Assembly: GCA_963575645.1 (NCBI GenBank)
Contig: OY754465.1
Span: forward strand, 44,170,401-44,234,400
DNA from: Xanthostigma xanthostigma
Lineage: Eukaryota > Arthropoda > Insecta > Raphidioptera > Raphidiidae
Length of the DNA: 64,000 nt
Direction: 5' to 3'
Under the pieces are notes generated by a model. That model made no database searches. It saw only the letters and a list, made by a program, of their open reading frames with translations, and had not been told where the DNA came from. Of this stretch, positions 61,285-64,000 are shown piece after piece. Both the position numbers and the translations under genes were made by a program. Position 1 is the first letter of the stretch, and each line of letters begins with the position of its first letter.

Positions 61285-61380
61285 GTTTCCTGATGAAAAA
61301 ATGACACTTTCTTTTGGAAACGCAATCACATTAACCAAATCCTACTAAAAGTGCTTGCTGTCAATATGGCGGACGTGGAA
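61285..61380 (-). other. Arf79F: Arf non-coding first exon (predicted)
   Basis: On the minus strand, CATCAGGAAAC is followed by the strong donor GTAAGTAAG (61284-61276), which pairs with the acceptor at about 60853. The exon's 5' limit is a guess. It contains CCGCCATATTGAC, a YY1-like motif common near starts of housekeeping genes. Confidence 0.6.
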
Positions 61381-61578
61381 GAGGATTCGTATACCATGCC
61401 ACGTCTAGAATGAGAGTTATTTCTATTGGTTGATTTTATCGCATGTGATCAACGATAGACCAATAGGATTCAAATAAAATTCGATATGGCTATTCAGAAA
61501 TGAGACACACAATGGTAGGATCGGGATAAAATTTAAAAAATTATTTTAAAAATAACATTTATTTAAACTTTAATTAAA
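61381..61578. promoter_or_regulatory. Divergent Arf / NSUN6 promoter
   Basis: About 200 bp separate the presumed Arf start from the NSUN6 ATG. An inverted CCAAT box (ATTGG, 61425-61429) and a forward one (CCAAT, 61460-61464) lie between. No clear TATA for either direction. A head-to-head pair sharing a CCAAT-type promoter is the simplest reading. Confidence 0.55.
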
Positions 61579-63729
61579 ATGGAACAGTTAATTTCGCCAT
61601 TTCATTATGAAGATGAAATAAAAACCGTACTAATGCATGATTTTAAAAACTTAAAACATGAGGTAAATATTATGATTGCTGTCCTTTGTGTATTTCGGCG
61701 GCAAATATAAAATTGTTTTTTTTATAGATCGTAGATGATGAAATTTCAAAAACATTTAAATGGCTTTGTACTTGTCCTTCCATAACTACGATTCGAATCA
61801 ATCCTGCACATATCACAGTTCAGGAGTCGATTAAGATTATAGTAAAACACCTAAAGACGGTAAATAGATATCTACTCAAGTAACGTAAAGTATTCATTAT
61901 TATCAGGACTAATAATCAAAACATTTTACTACTATCACAATAATATAAATTTTGAAAAATTGTTTACCAGATGACGTAAATGCTGTATTTTGTATTATTA
62001 ATTAATAACATCGCTGATTGTACCATACCCGAGCTAAATATTCCTTATTAGATAAACCCAGCATGAAACATTCACTTCCTATTTAAACGATTCGTAAGAC
62101 CATACCGATGAACGTATGAGCTAAATTTCAGGTCTGATAATAACTAATAGCATATCATATACACTTCTAAGTTTGTCTGTTGTGAGTTGAAGTGAATTTT
62201 AGTCACCTCGTATCATAATCTGCGAATACAACATATTAAACGTAAAAAAAATATTTCAGTGGATTTCAAAAAACAATCTTCAACAGAGACCTGTTCCGAA
62301 TGTATACCAGCATCCTGTTATAGCTGATGTAATTGTTGTCGAGTCTTGGTCTCCAAATATACTTGAAATAAAACGAAAAGAAAAAGAACTGATTGTAGAC
62401 GTTTATTGTGGAGCAGCTTTATTGCGAGGTGCACATATTTACGCACCCGGGGTTATTGGTATGCAGTCAGGTAAAAAAAATATAATTATTAATATAATAC
62501 CTAAACTGTTCATTATTCCCCATTGACATTTTTGATGAATGCCTTAGTAGTCACAACATATAAAAATTCAAACTAATTTCACCGAAAACACTTTTCATCG
62601 CTTAGCATTTGATAAATTAATAAATATAAATACATAACATGTAAACACTTCGAAAAGTTCCACAAAAACTTATCTCGGAGAGGTTATTCAAAATCATTCG
62701 AATGATTTTTATACCTATGAATTACGACTTAAAAACACAATCTTGCGTAATATATTATTATAGGTACTGCGTTTTTTTTTTTTTGCTCTTTGAAAAGCTG
62801 CGTGTAAGTGTCTCTCGTTGCATTTCACACTATTGAATATGATTACTTACGTCTTATGTGCCCTCTATTCTATGAAGCACCGTATGCACGTGACTCGACT
62901 GACAATAGAAATCAAGAGCAAAATTCATTCGAAAGTTGAAACATTAATTCATTTACGCATAGTACATACCCCTGAACATACCTGTTCTTATGATACATCG
63001 TGCGAAGGAATCACTCGAATAACAATCTTTCGATTATTCCCAAGCCTAATCTGAAATGATCCTTGGTGAATTTAAACAAATATTTTTATAGAACATATTT
63101 TCCAAGTTTGTGTATTTATATTTATTATGAAATCATTTTTCTGTAACATGCATGAGAGATATTTATATTTTAGATTATTTTTACAAAATTACAATCTATT
63201 AATTTACCCTATTCCAGGTACAAATGTAGGAGATATAGTTAGTGTATATTCAGACACTTTAGGAAAATGCAAAAAAGGGTTTGCAAAATTGTATGAAGAT
63301 TGCGACAAAATATTTATAGGGAATGGCATTGTTCATTTAAATCGACATCAGTTATTTTCTGAGAATGCAAAGCAAACGTACGTATGTTAAACAATTATTT
63401 AATATTATAAAGCGAACTAATTACTTCAATAATTTCCTATATACAGTGAATTATTTTATCTGATACGTAAATACGTATAATATTGTTTTAATACAAAAAC
63501 TACAGTGTATTCGTCTTTTAGTGGTATCGCAGTAGAAATGTTAGACGTTGTCTCCGGTTGTCCAAGTATACAAAATAGTATTTTACCACCAGGCCACATA
63601 CTATTACAAAACCTACCTTCAATTGTTTGTGGACACGTTCTCAATCCTAAACCTGGCGATGTTGTTCTAGACATGTGCGCAGCACCCGGAAATAAAACCA
63701 CTCACCTTGCTACGTTAATGAATAATCAG
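61579..63729 (+). CDS. NSUN6: tRNA (cytosine-5) methyltransferase NSUN6, 5' part
   Basis: Five exons: 61579-61662, 61728-61859, 62260-62470, 63218-63377, 63522-63729, GT-AG and in phase, giving the first 265 residues; the gene continues past the window. NSUN6 methylates C72 at the 3' end of certain tRNAs, using SAM, in the cytosol. Residues about 100-200 match the PUA domain that marks NSUN6 among NSUN enzymes (ELIVDVYCGAALLRGAHIYA, PGVIGMQSGTNVGDIVSVYS), inserted in the N-terminal region. Then LPSIVCGHVLNPKPGDVVLD and DMCAAPGNKTTH, the SAM-binding motif I of the RsmB/NOP2/Sun fold. The two catalytic Cys motifs lie downstream, out of view. The ATG chosen is the first in frame, 200 bp from the divergent Arf. 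Confidence 0.93.
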
Positions 63730-64000
63730 GTAAATTTTGTTTTTCACTAATTTTCTAAAAAAAAAAATAAACTAAATGTTTTAAAAATAAATAAAGCTGT
63801 TACAGCAGTGTAAAATTTTAACAAAGGATCTATTCTTTATCCAAGTGTGTATAGGCTTTCACGTAAATCTTCTTGGTTCCCAGGTTTGTAGGCTGTAATC
63901 CATTGGTATTTCTACCTGATATTTCGTCTACAACTACGGTCGTAGATATTATCAAAAGTGATGTGGCAGCGGGCAAAGTGTCCTCCTAGGTTGGCAGGGT
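63730..64000. other. NSUN6 intron 5, cut by the window end
   Basis: Starts with GTAAATTTTG. No further exon is recognised. A GC-richer block from about 63890 (TGGTTCCCAGGTTTG and on) may be repeat-derived. Confidence 0.5.

Overview
This looks like a piece of an AT-rich arthropod nuclear genome, most likely an insect. The protein-coding content is spliced with GT-AG introns. It comprises an ADP-ribosylation factor that matches the Arf1/Arf79F family almost residue for residue, an NSUN6-type tRNA m5C methyltransferase, and a 14-exon gene for a BTB/POZ protein. The rest is dominated by small DNA transposons (hAT, Tc1/mariner, pogo/Tigger-like, PIF/Harbinger), Helitrons, tRNA-derived SINEs and non-LTR retrotransposon tails, as expected of a repeat-rich insect genome. 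I cannot fix the order or species from sequence alone.

Layout. 1-1859: a 120-bp-period satellite that enters from outside the window. 1860-36790: about 35 kb with no host gene I can support. It is a graveyard of nested mobile elements, with a mariner transposase relic at 6.2-6.6 kb, a LINE reverse-transcriptase tail at 18.9-19.3 kb, two SINEs at 23.6-24.6 kb and many hAT and foldback elements, several with exact target-site duplications that I could read. One GC-rich, CpG-rich island at about 17.66-17.99 kb is the only stretch there that looks like a possible host promoter or first exon. 36791-52196 (minus strand): the BTB gene, 859 codons, all 14 exons joined in phase. Its introns hold a pogo-like element with a mariner element inside it, Helitrons, hAT elements and foldbacks. 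52762-55664: a PIF/Harbinger element with a broken transposase and a broken MADF-BESS gene whose exons interleave on opposite strands. 58304-61380 (minus): Arf, with a non-coding first exon. 61579 to the window end (plus): NSUN6, divergent from Arf across about 200 bp containing opposed CCAAT boxes; the gene is cut by the window edge.

Repeat families named here. Family A begins TTGGTTGTCTGTAAAGTCGG and ends ACGTTATCACGTCAAAA (six copies). Family B runs from CTCCCAAAATTTGG to TTGAGCGAG (two copies, one inside a family A copy that is itself inside a hAT). Family C contains GGAGTGCCGGC and GAAGTGAAAACTTC (two copies). Minisatellite M is a roughly 120-bp tandem repeat found at 7.5 kb and 50.7 kb.

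The host genes do not form one pathway: Arf acts in Golgi/COPI vesicle traffic, NSUN6 in tRNA methylation, and the BTB protein probably in a scaffold or ubiquitin-ligase adaptor role (inference). The items most worth following are the internally deleted mariner that still encodes an intact 129-aa DNA-binding-type protein, the foldback element whose arms are arrays of degenerate 15-mers, the interleaved two-gene Harbinger, family A with its unexplained ends, and the BTB protein with an unusual N-terminal domain.
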